From Pseudomonadota bacterium (GTDB lineage Bacteria; Pseudomonadota; Alphaproteobacteria; Rhizobiales; Beijerinckiaceae), in contig JAFAAP010000018.1 of assembly GCA_023426505.1 (NCBI GenBank), forward strand, positions 1 to 23,231: a DNA stretch of 23,231 bases, given 5' to 3'. The notes beneath the pieces are model-generated. The model was not told where the DNA came from. It did no database searches and saw only the letters and a list, made by a program, of their open reading frames with translations. The position numbers and the translations under genes were made by a program. The stretch's first letter is position 1. Every line of letters starts with the position of its first letter. Positions 14,474-22,264 of the stretch are shown one piece after another.

Positions 14474-15405
14474 TGGCCGGCGCCCCTCCCCTTCCCCAAC
14501 CCTCCGGCCTGCGCGCATGGCTGCTCTCGCCGGAGCCCGGCTCGCGCTCGCAGGCGCGGCTCGGCCGCTTCTATCTCGGCTGGCGCGCCTTCAGCAGGAA
14601 TCCGCTCGCCGTGGTCGGCCTCGGCGTCGTCGTCCTGCTGATCCTCGTGGCGATCTTCGCCGACGTGATCGCGCCCTACTCGCCGATCGCCGGCGGCGAC
14701 CTGCGCACGCAACGCCTGCTGCCGCCGAGCGAGACCTACTGGTTCGGCACAGACGACCAGGCGCGGGACATCTTCTCGCGCGTGGTCTACGGCTCGCGCA
14801 TCACCCTGTTCGTCGTCGTGCTCGTGGCGCTGATCGCCACGCCCATCGGCCTGCTGGTCGGCACGGTCTCCGGGTATCTCGGCGGCTGGGTCGATACGGT
14901 GCTGATGCGCATCACCGACATCTTCCTGGCCTTCCCGCGCCTGATCCTCGCGCTCGCCTTCGTGGCGGCGTTGGGTCCGGGCATCGAGAACGCCATCATC
15001 GCGATCGCGATCACCTCGTGGCCGCCCTACGCCCGCATCGCGCGCGCCGAGACGCTCACGATCCGCAACAGCGACTTCATCGCGGCCGTGAAGCTCCAGG
15101 GCGCCTCCACGCCGCGGATCATCCTCGGCCACGTGGTGCCCCTGTGCATCTCGTCACTCATCGTCCGCGTGACGCTGGACATGGCGGGCATCATCCTGAC
15201 CGCCGCCGGCCTCGGCTTCCTCGGCCTCGGCGCGCAGCCCCCCATGCCCGAATGGGGCGCCATGGTGGCGACGGGCCGCAACTACCTCATCGACCAATGG
15301 TGGGTCGCCGCCATGCCGGGCCTGGCCATCTTCGTGGTGAGCCTCGGCTTCAACCTGCTGGGCGACGGCCTGCGCGACGTCCTCGATCCGAAGGCTGCCA
15401 AATGA
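14473..15405 (+). CDS. Peptide-type ABC transporter permease, DppC-like
   Basis: A 310-residue inner-membrane permease of the DppC/OppC type. The N-terminus carries the family lead-in RAFSRNPLAVVGLGVVVLLILVAI (first helix) and IAPYSPIAGGDLRTQRLLPPSETYWFGTDDQARDIFSRVVYGSR. About five further helices follow. The ATPase-docking loop reads FIAAVKLQGASTPRIILGHVVPL, and GLGFLGLGAQPPMPEWGAM comes near the end. It pairs with the DppB-like permease to form the channel. Its start shares one base with the previous stop, and its stop overlaps the next start by 4 bases (ATGA). Confidence 0.94.
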   Translation: MAGAPPLPQPSGLRAWLLSPEPGSRSQARLGRFYLGWRAFSRNPLAVVGLGVVVLLILVAIFADVIAPYSPIAGGDLRTQRLLPPSETYWFGTDDQARDIFSRVVYGSRITLFVVVLVALIATPIGLLVGTVSGYLGGWVDTVLMRITDIFLAFPRLILALAFVAALGPGIENAIIAIAITSWPPYARIARAETLTIRNSDFIAAVKLQGASTPRIILGHVVPLCISSLIVRVTLDMAGIILTAAGLGFLGLGAQPPMPEWGAMVATGRNYLIDQWWVAAMPGLAIFVVSLGFNLLGDGLRDVLDPKAAK

Positions 15406-16238
15406 CGAAGCCGCTTCTCGAAGTCGAAGACCTGCGCGTGCGCTTCCACCTGCGCACCGGCACCGTCGAGGCGGTGCGGGGCGTGTCCTTCCAGCTCGGC
15501 CGCGAGCGCCTCGGCATCGTGGGCGAATCCGGCTCCGGCAAGTCGCAGACCGGCCGTGCGATCCTCGGGCTCACCCCGCCGCCCGGCGAGGTCACGGCCG
15601 GGCGCCTGGCCTTCGACGGCATCGACCTCCTCACCGCCTCGAAGCGTACCCTGCGCACCTTGCGCGGCGGGCGCATCAGCATGGTGATGCAGGACCCGAA
15701 ATACTCGCTGAACCCGGTCATGACCATCGGCGAGCAGATCATCGAGGCCTACCAGGCGCACGCGAAGGCCGGACGGGGCGAGGCCCGCGACCGGGCGCTC
15801 GCCATGCTGGAGGCCGTGAAGATGCGCGATCCCGGCCGCGTGTTCGCGCTCTACCCGCACGAGGTCTCGGGCGGCATGGGCCAGCGCGCCATGATCGCGA
15901 TGATGCTCGTGACCGAGCCCGACCTGCTCATCGCGGATGAGCCGACCTCGGCGCTGGACGTGACGGTCTCCATGGAGATCCTGCGCATCCTGGACGAGCT
16001 CGTGTCGGAGCGCGGCATGGGGCTCATCTTCATCTCGCACGACTTGAAGCTGGTCTCGTCGTTCTGCGACCGGGTGCTCGTGATGTATGCCGGGCGCGTG
16101 GTCGAGGAGCTCGAGGCCAAGCATCTGCGGGAGGCCAAGCACCCCTATACGCAAGGGCTGATGAGCTGCCTGCCGACGCTGGCGAACGACGTCCGCCCGC
16201 TTCCCACCCTGAACCGTGATCCTGCCTGGGCACAGTGA
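15402..16238 (+). CDS. Peptide-type ABC transporter ATP-binding protein, DppD-like
   Basis: A 278-residue cytoplasmic ATPase. Walker A GESGSGKS is at 41-48, the Q-loop is in VMQDPKYSLNPVMTIGEQI, the signature is VSGGMGQR, Walker B with the D-loop is LLIADEPTSALD, and the switch histidine is in FISHDLKLV. A short oligo_HPY-type tail (KHPYTQGLMSCLP) follows; the longer tail of DppD is missing, so the length is nearer that of NikD. The signature carries Gly where LSGGMRQR is usual; I recall this variant from related rhizobial transporters, so it is probably functional. It should pair with the next gene's ATPase as a heterodimer. Confidence 0.94.
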   Translation: MTKPLLEVEDLRVRFHLRTGTVEAVRGVSFQLGRERLGIVGESGSGKSQTGRAILGLTPPPGEVTAGRLAFDGIDLLTASKRTLRTLRGGRISMVMQDPKYSLNPVMTIGEQIIEAYQAHAKAGRGEARDRALAMLEAVKMRDPGRVFALYPHEVSGGMGQRAMIAMMLVTEPDLLIADEPTSALDVTVSMEILRILDELVSERGMGLIFISHDLKLVSSFCDRVLVMYAGRVVEELEAKHLREAKHPYTQGLMSCLPTLANDVRPLPTLNRDPAWAQ

Positions 16239-17023
16239 CAGAGCCGATGCTCGATATTCAAAATCTTCACGTCGTCTTCGGAACCGGCCGCCTCCGGGTC
16301 GAAGCGGTCAAGAACGTCAGCTTCCACGTCGCGGCGGGCGAATCCTACGGTCTCGTGGGCGAATCCGGCTCCGGCAAGTCTACGGTCCTGCGCGCCATCT
16401 GCGGCCTTGCGCCGATCTCCGACGGGCGCGTCTCCGTCGATGGCAAGGAGGTCACGACGCCTCGCGGCAAGGACTTCTACCGTACCGTGCAGATGGTGTT
16501 CCAGGATCCCTACGCGTCGCTCCACCCGCGCCATACGGTCGACCGAATCCTGTCCGAGCCTCTCGCCATCCACGGCGAGAAGGACGCGGAAGCCCGCATC
16601 CTCCAGGCCCTGCGCGAAGTCGGGCTCGGCTCCTCGTTCCGCTTCCGCTATCCGCACCAGCTCTCCGGCGGACAGCGGCAGCGCATCGCCATCGCACGCG
16701 CGCTGATCCTGCGCCCGAAGGTCCTGCTCCTCGACGAGCCGACCTCGGCGCTCGACGCGTCGGTTCAGGCGGAGATCCTGAACCTCCTCGACGAGCTGCG
16801 GCGCAAGATGGGGCTGACCTATATCCTGGTGAGCCACGACCTTGCCGTGGTGGCGCATCTGTGCGAGCGGCTGCTCGTGATGCGCCATGGCGAGGCCATC
16901 GAGGAGACGAGTGCGGCCGCCCTGAGGACCAGTCAGGCCTCCAACAGCTACACCCAGTCGCTGATCCAGGCCAGCCAGGGCTATTCGCGCGCCGCGCCCG
17001 ATCCGACCTCCATCGCCGTTTGA
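16235..17023 (+). CDS. Peptide-type ABC transporter ATP-binding protein, DppF-like
   Basis: A 262-residue cytoplasmic ATPase and the second half of the importer's motor. Walker A GESGSGKS is at 42-49, the Q-loop is in MVFQDPYASLHPRHTV (the family's QDP.SSLNPR block), the signature is LSGGQRQRIAIARAL, Walker B is VLLLDEPTSALD, and the switch histidine is in LVSHDLAVV. The start is GTG 16235, which overlaps the previous stop as GTGA; the next in-frame ATG is four codons later. The C-terminal oligo_HPY region is reduced to SNSYTQSLIQ. The dipeptidase gene follows after 36 bases. Confidence 0.94.
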   Translation: MTEPMLDIQNLHVVFGTGRLRVEAVKNVSFHVAAGESYGLVGESGSGKSTVLRAICGLAPISDGRVSVDGKEVTTPRGKDFYRTVQMVFQDPYASLHPRHTVDRILSEPLAIHGEKDAEARILQALREVGLGSSFRFRYPHQLSGGQRQRIAIARALILRPKVLLLDEPTSALDASVQAEILNLLDELRRKMGLTYILVSHDLAVVAHLCERLLVMRHGEAIEETSAAALRTSQASNSYTQSLIQASQGYSRAAPDPTSIAV

Positions 17024-17059
17024 GTTCTTCAATCCGCCCCAACCCGGTCACATAAAACC

Positions 17060-18130
17060 ATGCCTCGCACATCCCTGATGCCGGTCTTCGACGGCCACAA
17101 CGACGTTCTCCTCCGCCTCGTCCGCGGCAAGGCCGAGCCGGAGCGCGCCTTTCTGGAAGGCGACAACATCGGCCATCTCGACTGGCCGCGCATGAAGGAA
17201 GGCGGCTTCGTCGGCGGGTTCTTCGCCGTCTACGTGCCGTCGGACGCGACAGGCGGCGTCGACGTCGACGCCCTGATGGCACGCCCGCAATACGACGTGC
17301 CGCTGCCGCCGCAGCTCGATCTCGGGCCGAGCCAGCGCGTCACCGTGCAGATGGCCTCCCTGCTGATCCGGATCGAGCGCGCCTCGAACGGCGAGGTGAA
17401 GATCTGCCGCAGTGCCGCCGACATCCGCCACTGCATCGACAACGGCATCCTGGCCGCCATCCTGCACATCGAGGGCGCGGAGGGCATCGACCCCGACCTC
17501 GCCATGCTGGACGTGCTCTACGAGAGCGGCCTGCGCTCCATCGGACCGGTCTGGAGCCGGTCCAACATCTTCGGCCACGGCGTCCCGTTCCGCTATCCGT
17601 CCTCGCCCGACACCGGCCCCGGCCTGACCGATCGCGGGATCGAGCTGGTCAAGGCCTGCAACCGCCTCAAGATCATGCTCGACCTCTCGCACCTCAACGA
17701 GAAGGGCTTCTGGGACGTGGTCCGGCTGTCGGACGCGCCGCTGGTCGCGACCCACTCGAACGCGCACGCGGTCTGCCCGCATTCGCGCAACCTCACGGAC
17801 AAGCAGCTGGCGGCGATCCGCGAGAGCCGCGGCATGGTGGGCGTGAACTTCGCCACCTCGTTCATCAGGCCCGACGGCATGCGCAACGACGACACGCCGC
17901 TCGAGGAGATGATCCGCCACATGGACCACCTGATCGAGCATGTGGGCGTCGACGGCGTCGGCCTCGGCTCGGACTTCGACGGCGCCACGATCCCGGCCGA
18001 GATCGGCGACGTGCGCGGCCTGCCCCGTCTCGTCGACGCCATGCGCCGGCACGGCTACGACGAGGCGACCGTGCGCAAGATCTGCTACGAGAACTGGGTC
18101 AACGTTCTGGAGCGCACCTGGGGGCGCTGA
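17060..18130 (+). CDS. Membrane-dipeptidase family (peptidase M19) enzyme
   Basis: A 356-residue zinc dipeptidase of the M19 (renal dipeptidase) family. All metal and catalytic positions are visible: H13 and D15 in FDGHND, the bridging E138 in HIEGAEG, H211 in DLSHLN, H232 in THSNAHAV (21 residues later, as in the human enzyme) and D305 in GLGSDFDGA. No signal peptide is seen, so it should act in the cytoplasm. M19 enzymes cleave L-L and many L-D dipeptides. As the last gene of the peptide importer operon it probably hydrolyses what the importer brings in. The stop lies 15 bases from the stop of the convergent potC. Confidence 0.95.
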   Translation: MPRTSLMPVFDGHNDVLLRLVRGKAEPERAFLEGDNIGHLDWPRMKEGGFVGGFFAVYVPSDATGGVDVDALMARPQYDVPLPPQLDLGPSQRVTVQMASLLIRIERASNGEVKICRSAADIRHCIDNGILAAILHIEGAEGIDPDLAMLDVLYESGLRSIGPVWSRSNIFGHGVPFRYPSSPDTGPGLTDRGIELVKACNRLKIMLDLSHLNEKGFWDVVRLSDAPLVATHSNAHAVCPHSRNLTDKQLAAIRESRGMVGVNFATSFIRPDGMRNDDTPLEEMIRHMDHLIEHVGVDGVGLGSDFDGATIPAEIGDVRGLPRLVDAMRRHGYDEATVRKICYENWVNVLERTWGR

Positions 18131-18145
18131 CCCCTCAGGTCTTCC

Positions 18146-18985
18146 TCAGGCCTGCGCCTTCGACGTGAGGGCGAAGAGGCTCGCGATCCCGCCGACCGCC
18201 AGCATCAAGAACAGGCTGACGGCGTTGATCGCCGGCGAGGCGCCTTCGCGCATCTGGCCGTACATGGTGATCGGCAGCGGCGCGTCGGAGCCCACCAGCA
18301 TCAGGGTCGTGTTGAAGTTCTCGAACGACATGAGAAGCGCCACGAGCCCGGCGCCGATCAGGGCCGGCCGCAGGAAAGGCACCGTGACGGTGCGCAGCAC
18401 CCGTACGCGGCTGGCCCCGAGATCGAACGCCGCCTCCTCCAGGGAGCGGTCGAACTTGCGCAGGCGCGCCGCGATGATCAGCGTCGAGATCGTCAGGATG
18501 AACGAGAGCTGCCCGAGCACCACCAGGGGCAGCCCCGGCCGCAGGAAGTCGAGATCGGTCTGGAGCCATTCCTCGAGACCGTTCGCCACGCGCGAGAAGA
18601 AGGCTAGGATCGAGATGCCGAGTACCACACCCGGGATGACGAGCGGCCAGAGCATCATCATGGCGAGCAACGTCTTGCCGCGGAACTCCGCGCGCTCCAG
18701 CACCCATGCGTTCACCGTGCCCAGGAGCACGGCGAGGAGCGCCACCGGCACCGCCACCTTCAGGCTGTTGACGATGCTGTCGAGCCAGATCGGATCCATC
18801 AGCACGCCGGGCTTGCCGAAGGTCGAGCCGTCGCCGGTGAACCACGCAAGGGTGAAGCCCCGCCACGGCGGCGACGGGAACGGGCTGGCGTTGAAGGCAA
18901 AGATCGCCACGACCAGGAGCGGCGCGAAGAGAAACAGGTAGAACGCCGCGATGTAGAGCTTCCAGAGAATGGACGGACGGTTCAT
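18146..18985 (-). CDS. potC: Polyamine-type ABC transporter permease, PotC-like
   Basis: A 279-residue inner-membrane permease with about six helices, the first at roughly 10-31 (LYIAAFYLFLFAPLLVVAIF). The ATPase-docking EAA loop reads LEEAAFDLGASRVRVLRTVTVPFLRPAL and is followed by the PotC-like MSFENFNTTLMLVG. It starts one base after the potB stop, so the two are coupled, and it is the last gene of the potDABC set. PotC works with PotB to move putrescine or spermidine across the membrane; related subunits carry other small solutes, so the polyamine label rests on overall resemblance. Confidence 0.9.
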   Translation of the reverse strand: MNRPSILWKLYIAAFYLFLFAPLLVVAIFAFNASPFPSPPWRGFTLAWFTGDGSTFGKPGVLMDPIWLDSIVNSLKVAVPVALLAVLLGTVNAWVLERAEFRGKTLLAMMMLWPLVIPGVVLGISILAFFSRVANGLEEWLQTDLDFLRPGLPLVVLGQLSFILTISTLIIAARLRKFDRSLEEAAFDLGASRVRVLRTVTVPFLRPALIGAGLVALLMSFENFNTTLMLVGSDAPLPITMYGQMREGASPAINAVSLFLMLAVGGIASLFALTSKAQA

Positions 18986-18986
18986 G

Positions 18987-19850
18987 TCAGGCCTGCCTCA
19001 AGGTGGTGCCGAGGCTCTGGCCGGTCAGGCGCATGCCCGCCCAGACGATAGCGGAGGAGAGAAGCAGCAGGAGCATGCCAAAGGCCGAGCCCTGCGGCCA
19101 GTTGAACCGGGTGATGAACTGGGCGTAGATCTGTTCCGTGAACCACAGGCCGTTCTTGCCGCCAAGAAGGACCGGCGTCGCGAAATTGCCGACCGTCAGC
19201 ATGAAGACGATGATCGAGCCGGCGACGATGCCCGGCATGGCGTGGGGAATGACGATGCGGCGCAGAACCGTCCAGCGGCTGCCGCCGAGATCGAACCCTG
19301 ACTCGACGACGGCGGGCTCCAGGCTCTCCAGCGCATTGGCGAGCGGCACGATCATGAAGAGCAGGCCGCCATAGACGAGGCCGAGGATCACCGCGCCGTC
19401 GTTGTAGAGCAGCTCCACCGGCTGGTCCGCCAGGCCCATTGCGCGCAGGAGATAGGATATGACGCCGGTCTCCCGCAGCAGGATCATCCAGCCGAGCGTG
19501 CGCACCAGCTCCGACACCCAGAACGGCAGGAGGCACAGCAGCAGCAGCATGGCCTTGAGCCGCCCCTGCGCCACGCGCGCGATGTAGAGCGCGATGGGGA
19601 AGGCCAGGACGAGGGTGATCGCCGTCACGGCGATCGACATGATGGCCGTGCGCGCGAAGGTGCGCCAGTAGAGCGGCTCGGTGAAGAATTCGAGATAGTT
19701 GCCCGCGCCGAATGCGTAGACCCGCGGCGCCACGCGCTCGCTGAAGGAGAGGATCAGGATCTCCACATGCGGCAGGACAATCAGCAGTCCGAGCCACAGG
19801 ATGGCCGGCGCCAGCAGGACGAACAGAGCGAGGCGCTGCGTCGGGTTCAT
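18987..19850 (-). CDS. potB: Polyamine-type ABC transporter permease, PotB-like
   Basis: A 287-residue inner-membrane permease with about six helices: the first spans about 8-32 (LFVLLAPAILWLGLLIVLPHVEIL), and the periplasmic segment YAFGAGNYLEFFTEPLYWRTF is typical of the PotB/PotH type. The EAA loop is VVESGFDLGGSRWTVLRRIVIPHAMPGI, with ESGFD in place of EAAxD, followed by VGNFATPVLLGG. Its start overlaps the potA stop by four bases (ATGA), giving tight translational coupling to the ATPase gene. It forms the channel with PotC. Confidence 0.9.
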   Translation of the reverse strand: MNPTQRLALFVLLAPAILWLGLLIVLPHVEILILSFSERVAPRVYAFGAGNYLEFFTEPLYWRTFARTAIMSIAVTAITLVLAFPIALYIARVAQGRLKAMLLLLCLLPFWVSELVRTLGWMILLRETGVISYLLRAMGLADQPVELLYNDGAVILGLVYGGLLFMIVPLANALESLEPAVVESGFDLGGSRWTVLRRIVIPHAMPGIVAGSIIVFMLTVGNFATPVLLGGKNGLWFTEQIYAQFITRFNWPQGSAFGMLLLLLSSAIVWAGMRLTGQSLGTTLRQA

Positions 19851-20932
19851 GCGGCGAAGACCTTCATGGCGTCCGCCGTCCAGCCCACATGGATCGGCGC
19901 GCCGACCTCGATTCCCGCGAGCGGCCCGGCCTGGGGCAGCACCGCGCGCACGGGCTGATCGAAGCCCCGCGTGTCGATGAGCAGGCTCGAATTGGCGCCA
20001 TCGAACAGCACGGCCGACACCCGTCCCTCGAAGCGGTTGGGAAGATCGCGCAATGCCGGCTGGCTCTGAGCCAGGGCGACCGCCTCCGGCCGCACGAATG
20101 CGACGGCGGATTTCTGCAGGGAGCGTCCCGTTCCCTGGGTCACCATTCCCGAAGGCAGTTGCAGGGCGACGGTTCCACCCGACGAGGACACGACCTCGCC
20201 CTGCCAGCGGTTCGTCTCGCCCACGAAGCTCGCCACGAAGGGCGTCGCCGGGTTGTGGTAGAGCTCGCGCGGGCTTCCCACCTGCTCGAAGCGCCCCTGG
20301 TTCATCACGGCGATCCGGTCCGACATCACGAGCGCTTCGGACTGGTCGTGCGTGATGTACGCGAAGGTAGTGTTGAAGGTCGCCTGCAGCTGCTTGAGCT
20401 CGATCTTCATGTGCTCGCGCAGCTTGAGGTCGAGGGCGCCGAGCGGCTCGTCGAGCAGCACGAGGGTCGGCTCCAGCACGAGGCAGCGGGCGATCGCCAC
20501 GCGCTGACGCTGGCCGCCGGAGAGAGCCGTCACCCGGCGCTCGCCGAACCCTTTCAGGCCGACGCGCTCCAGCATGCGGTTCGCCCGCTCCTCCGCCTCG
20601 CTGCGCGAAACGCCGCGGCAGACCAGGCCGTAGGCGACGTTCTCGCCCACGTTCATCATCGGGAAGAGCGCGAGGCTCTGGAACACCATGTTGACCGGCC
20701 GGCGGTTGGCCGGAACGCCGACCATCGACTTGCCGCGGATGCGGATGTCGCCGGAGGTCGGGTTCTCGAAGCCGGCGATCATGCGCATGAGCGTGGTCTT
20801 GCCGCAGCCGGAGGGGCCGAGGATCGAGAAGAATTCGCCGGGGGCGACGCTGAAGGTCACGTCATCGACGGCCGCATGGGAGCCGAAGCGCTTCGTGACG
20901 TTGACGAGGTCGAGATCGGAGGTGGTTGCCAT
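19847..20932 (-). CDS. potA: Polyamine-type ABC transporter ATP-binding protein, PotA-like
   Basis: A 361-residue cytoplasmic ATPase. Walker A GPSGCGKT is at 39-46, the Q-loop is in MVFQSLALFPMMNVGENV, the signature is LSGGQRQRVAIAR, Walker B and D-loop are LVLLDEPLGALD, and the switch histidine is in YITHDQSEAL. The last roughly 120 residues form the TOBE domain typical of PotA, FbpC and CysA types. I chose ATG 20932 (MATTSDLDLVNVTKRFG) because it fits the family, although the upstream sequence has no clear Shine-Dalgarno. A longer in-frame opening to 21232 runs through the terminator and antisense-like codons of potD and is not credible. A strong terminator hairpin ends 15 bases before the start. 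Confidence 0.91.
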   Translation of the reverse strand: MATTSDLDLVNVTKRFGSHAAVDDVTFSVAPGEFFSILGPSGCGKTTLMRMIAGFENPTSGDIRIRGKSMVGVPANRRPVNMVFQSLALFPMMNVGENVAYGLVCRGVSRSEAEERANRMLERVGLKGFGERRVTALSGGQRQRVAIARCLVLEPTLVLLDEPLGALDLKLREHMKIELKQLQATFNTTFAYITHDQSEALVMSDRIAVMNQGRFEQVGSPRELYHNPATPFVASFVGETNRWQGEVVSSSGGTVALQLPSGMVTQGTGRSLQKSAVAFVRPEAVALAQSQPALRDLPNRFEGRVSAVLFDGANSSLLIDTRGFDQPVRAVLPQAGPLAGIEVGAPIHVGWTADAMKVFAA

Positions 20933-20947
20933 GGACGCTGAGCACGC

Positions 20948-20981
20948 AAAAAGTCGTCCCCCGGGACGAGCCGGGGGACGA
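20948..20981 (-). terminator. Intrinsic terminator between potD and potA
   Basis: On the minus strand TCGTCCCCCGG (the complement of 20981-20971) and CCGGGGGACGA (complement of 20964-20954) form a perfect 11-bp GC-rich stem with a 6-base loop, followed after AC by TTTTT (20952-20948). It lies 19 bases after the potD stop. Part of the transcript should end here, leaving the binding protein more abundant than the membrane parts, as is usual for such systems. Confidence 0.85.
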
Positions 20982-21000
20982 TGAACATCGGGTGAGGCGA

Positions 21001-22077
21001 TTACGAGCCGGCCTTCAGGCGGTCGAGGATCTTGCCCTCGATCTCCTCGATGCCGGCCGGCACGGCCGGGTACCACTTGATGTTGTCGATGGCGGCCTTC
21101 GGGAAGCTTTCGGCGAACTGGTCCTTCAGCTTGCCCTGCATGAGCTTGTCGGCGCCGTTCGAGGCCGTGAAGTTGCCGGCGGAGGCGGCGACCTTCGCGG
21201 CGATCTCGGGCCGCATGTTGAAATTGATCCACTTGTAGGCGGCGTCGTCATTGCGGCCCTTGGCGGGAATCGCGAAGGTGTCGACCCAGCCGAGCGCGCC
21301 GGACTTCGGAGCGATGAACTTGATGTCCGGGTTCTCGGAGTTGAGCTTCCAGCCGCCTGTGTCCCAGGCCATGGCGGCGACGATCTCGCCCGAGCGGATG
21401 GCGTTCAGGAGCTGGTCCTTGCCGTCCCAGAAGAACTTCACGTTCTTCTTGCACTCGGCGAGCTTCGCTCCGACCTTCTCCATCATGGCCGTGTAGGCCT
21501 TCGGGTCCTTGTAGGACGCGAAGGGATCCATGCCGTTGGCGAACGCGAAGGCGATGAGCGTCGGACGCTTGGCGCGGAAGCTCGCCTTGCCGGCGACGGC
21601 CTGGCTGCACAGGTCGTTGTAGTCGGCGACGGCGGGAGCCGCCTTGGTGTTCACGATCAGACCGTCGGTGCCCCAGATGTGGGGAACGCCGTAAACCTTG
21701 CCTTCGATGGTGGTGTTCTTCTTCGTGGCCTCGAGCATCGAGCCGATGAAGAGATCGGACTTGAGCTTCGACAAGTCGAGCGGCTTGTAGATGCCGAATT
21801 CCGTCTGCGGGCCGGCGATGCGGTCCTGGCTCGGCTGGACGAGATCGAAGCCCGCGCCCTGAGTCGCACGCAGCTTCGAGATCATTTCCTCGTTGTTCGA
21901 GAGGGTAACCTCAACCTCGATGCCGGTTTCCTTGGTGAATTGCTGGATGACGTCTGCCGGTGCGTAATCAGCCCAGGTCAGGAGCCGCAGCTTCTCGGCG
22001 GCATGTGCCGTGCCTGCGACCATGAGTGCGGCAAGAGCCGTGGCCAGCTTCAGGCTGGCGCGTTTGGTCAACATCAT
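21001..22077 (-). CDS. potD: Polyamine-type periplasmic substrate-binding protein, PotD/PotF-like
   Basis: A 358-residue binding protein. Residues 1-26 are a Sec signal peptide (basic start, Ala/Leu core, cleavage after AHA). The mature protein opens with the PotD/PotF pattern KLRLLTWADYAPADVIQQFTKETGIEV, followed by SNNEEMISKLRA, GFDLVQPSQDRI and YGVPHIWGTDGLIVN, and later VAAMAWDTGGWKL. It should bind putrescine, spermidine or a related cation in the periplasm and deliver it to PotBC; exact ligand residues cannot be assigned by eye. GGAGGA precedes two adjacent ATG codons (22077 and 22074); the second has the better spacing. A -10-like TATAGT lies at 22130-22125, but I see no matching -35. 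Confidence 0.92.
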   Translation of the reverse strand: MMLTKRASLKLATALAALMVAGTAHAAEKLRLLTWADYAPADVIQQFTKETGIEVEVTLSNNEEMISKLRATQGAGFDLVQPSQDRIAGPQTEFGIYKPLDLSKLKSDLFIGSMLEATKKNTTIEGKVYGVPHIWGTDGLIVNTKAAPAVADYNDLCSQAVAGKASFRAKRPTLIAFAFANGMDPFASYKDPKAYTAMMEKVGAKLAECKKNVKFFWDGKDQLLNAIRSGEIVAAMAWDTGGWKLNSENPDIKFIAPKSGALGWVDTFAIPAKGRNDDAAYKWINFNMRPEIAAKVAASAGNFTASNGADKLMQGKLKDQFAESFPKAAIDNIKWYPAVPAGIEEIEGKILDRLKAGS

Positions 22078-22264
22078 ATTCCTCCATTGTGGTCCGGGTT
22101 CGGCCCGTGTTCCCCAGTTGCAAAACTATATGACACTGCGACGACGCGCCACTGTTTTGCGATTGTGCACCAAGGGTCGTGAGCCGGCTCGGCAATTCCG
22201 GAGGCGCGGCTGACATGACGGCTGCACCCGGCTATGAAGGGCTTCCCTTCCTGGAGTCCTCCCG

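Noticed and set aside
13412..14518. 368-codon open frame opposite the DppB-like permease
   Set aside because: Rich in Glu, His, Arg and Asp because it is the complement of a hydrophobic membrane protein; no family match.
14517..16238. 573-codon frame that would fuse an extension to the first peptide ATPase
   Set aside because: The extension overlaps the DppC-like permease out of frame. The true start is ATG 15402, overlapping the permease stop.
20933..21232. 100-residue N-terminal extension of PotA
   Set aside because: It reads through the potD 3' end and the intrinsic terminator and has the composition of an out-of-frame shadow; the ATPase fold begins at MATTSDLDL.
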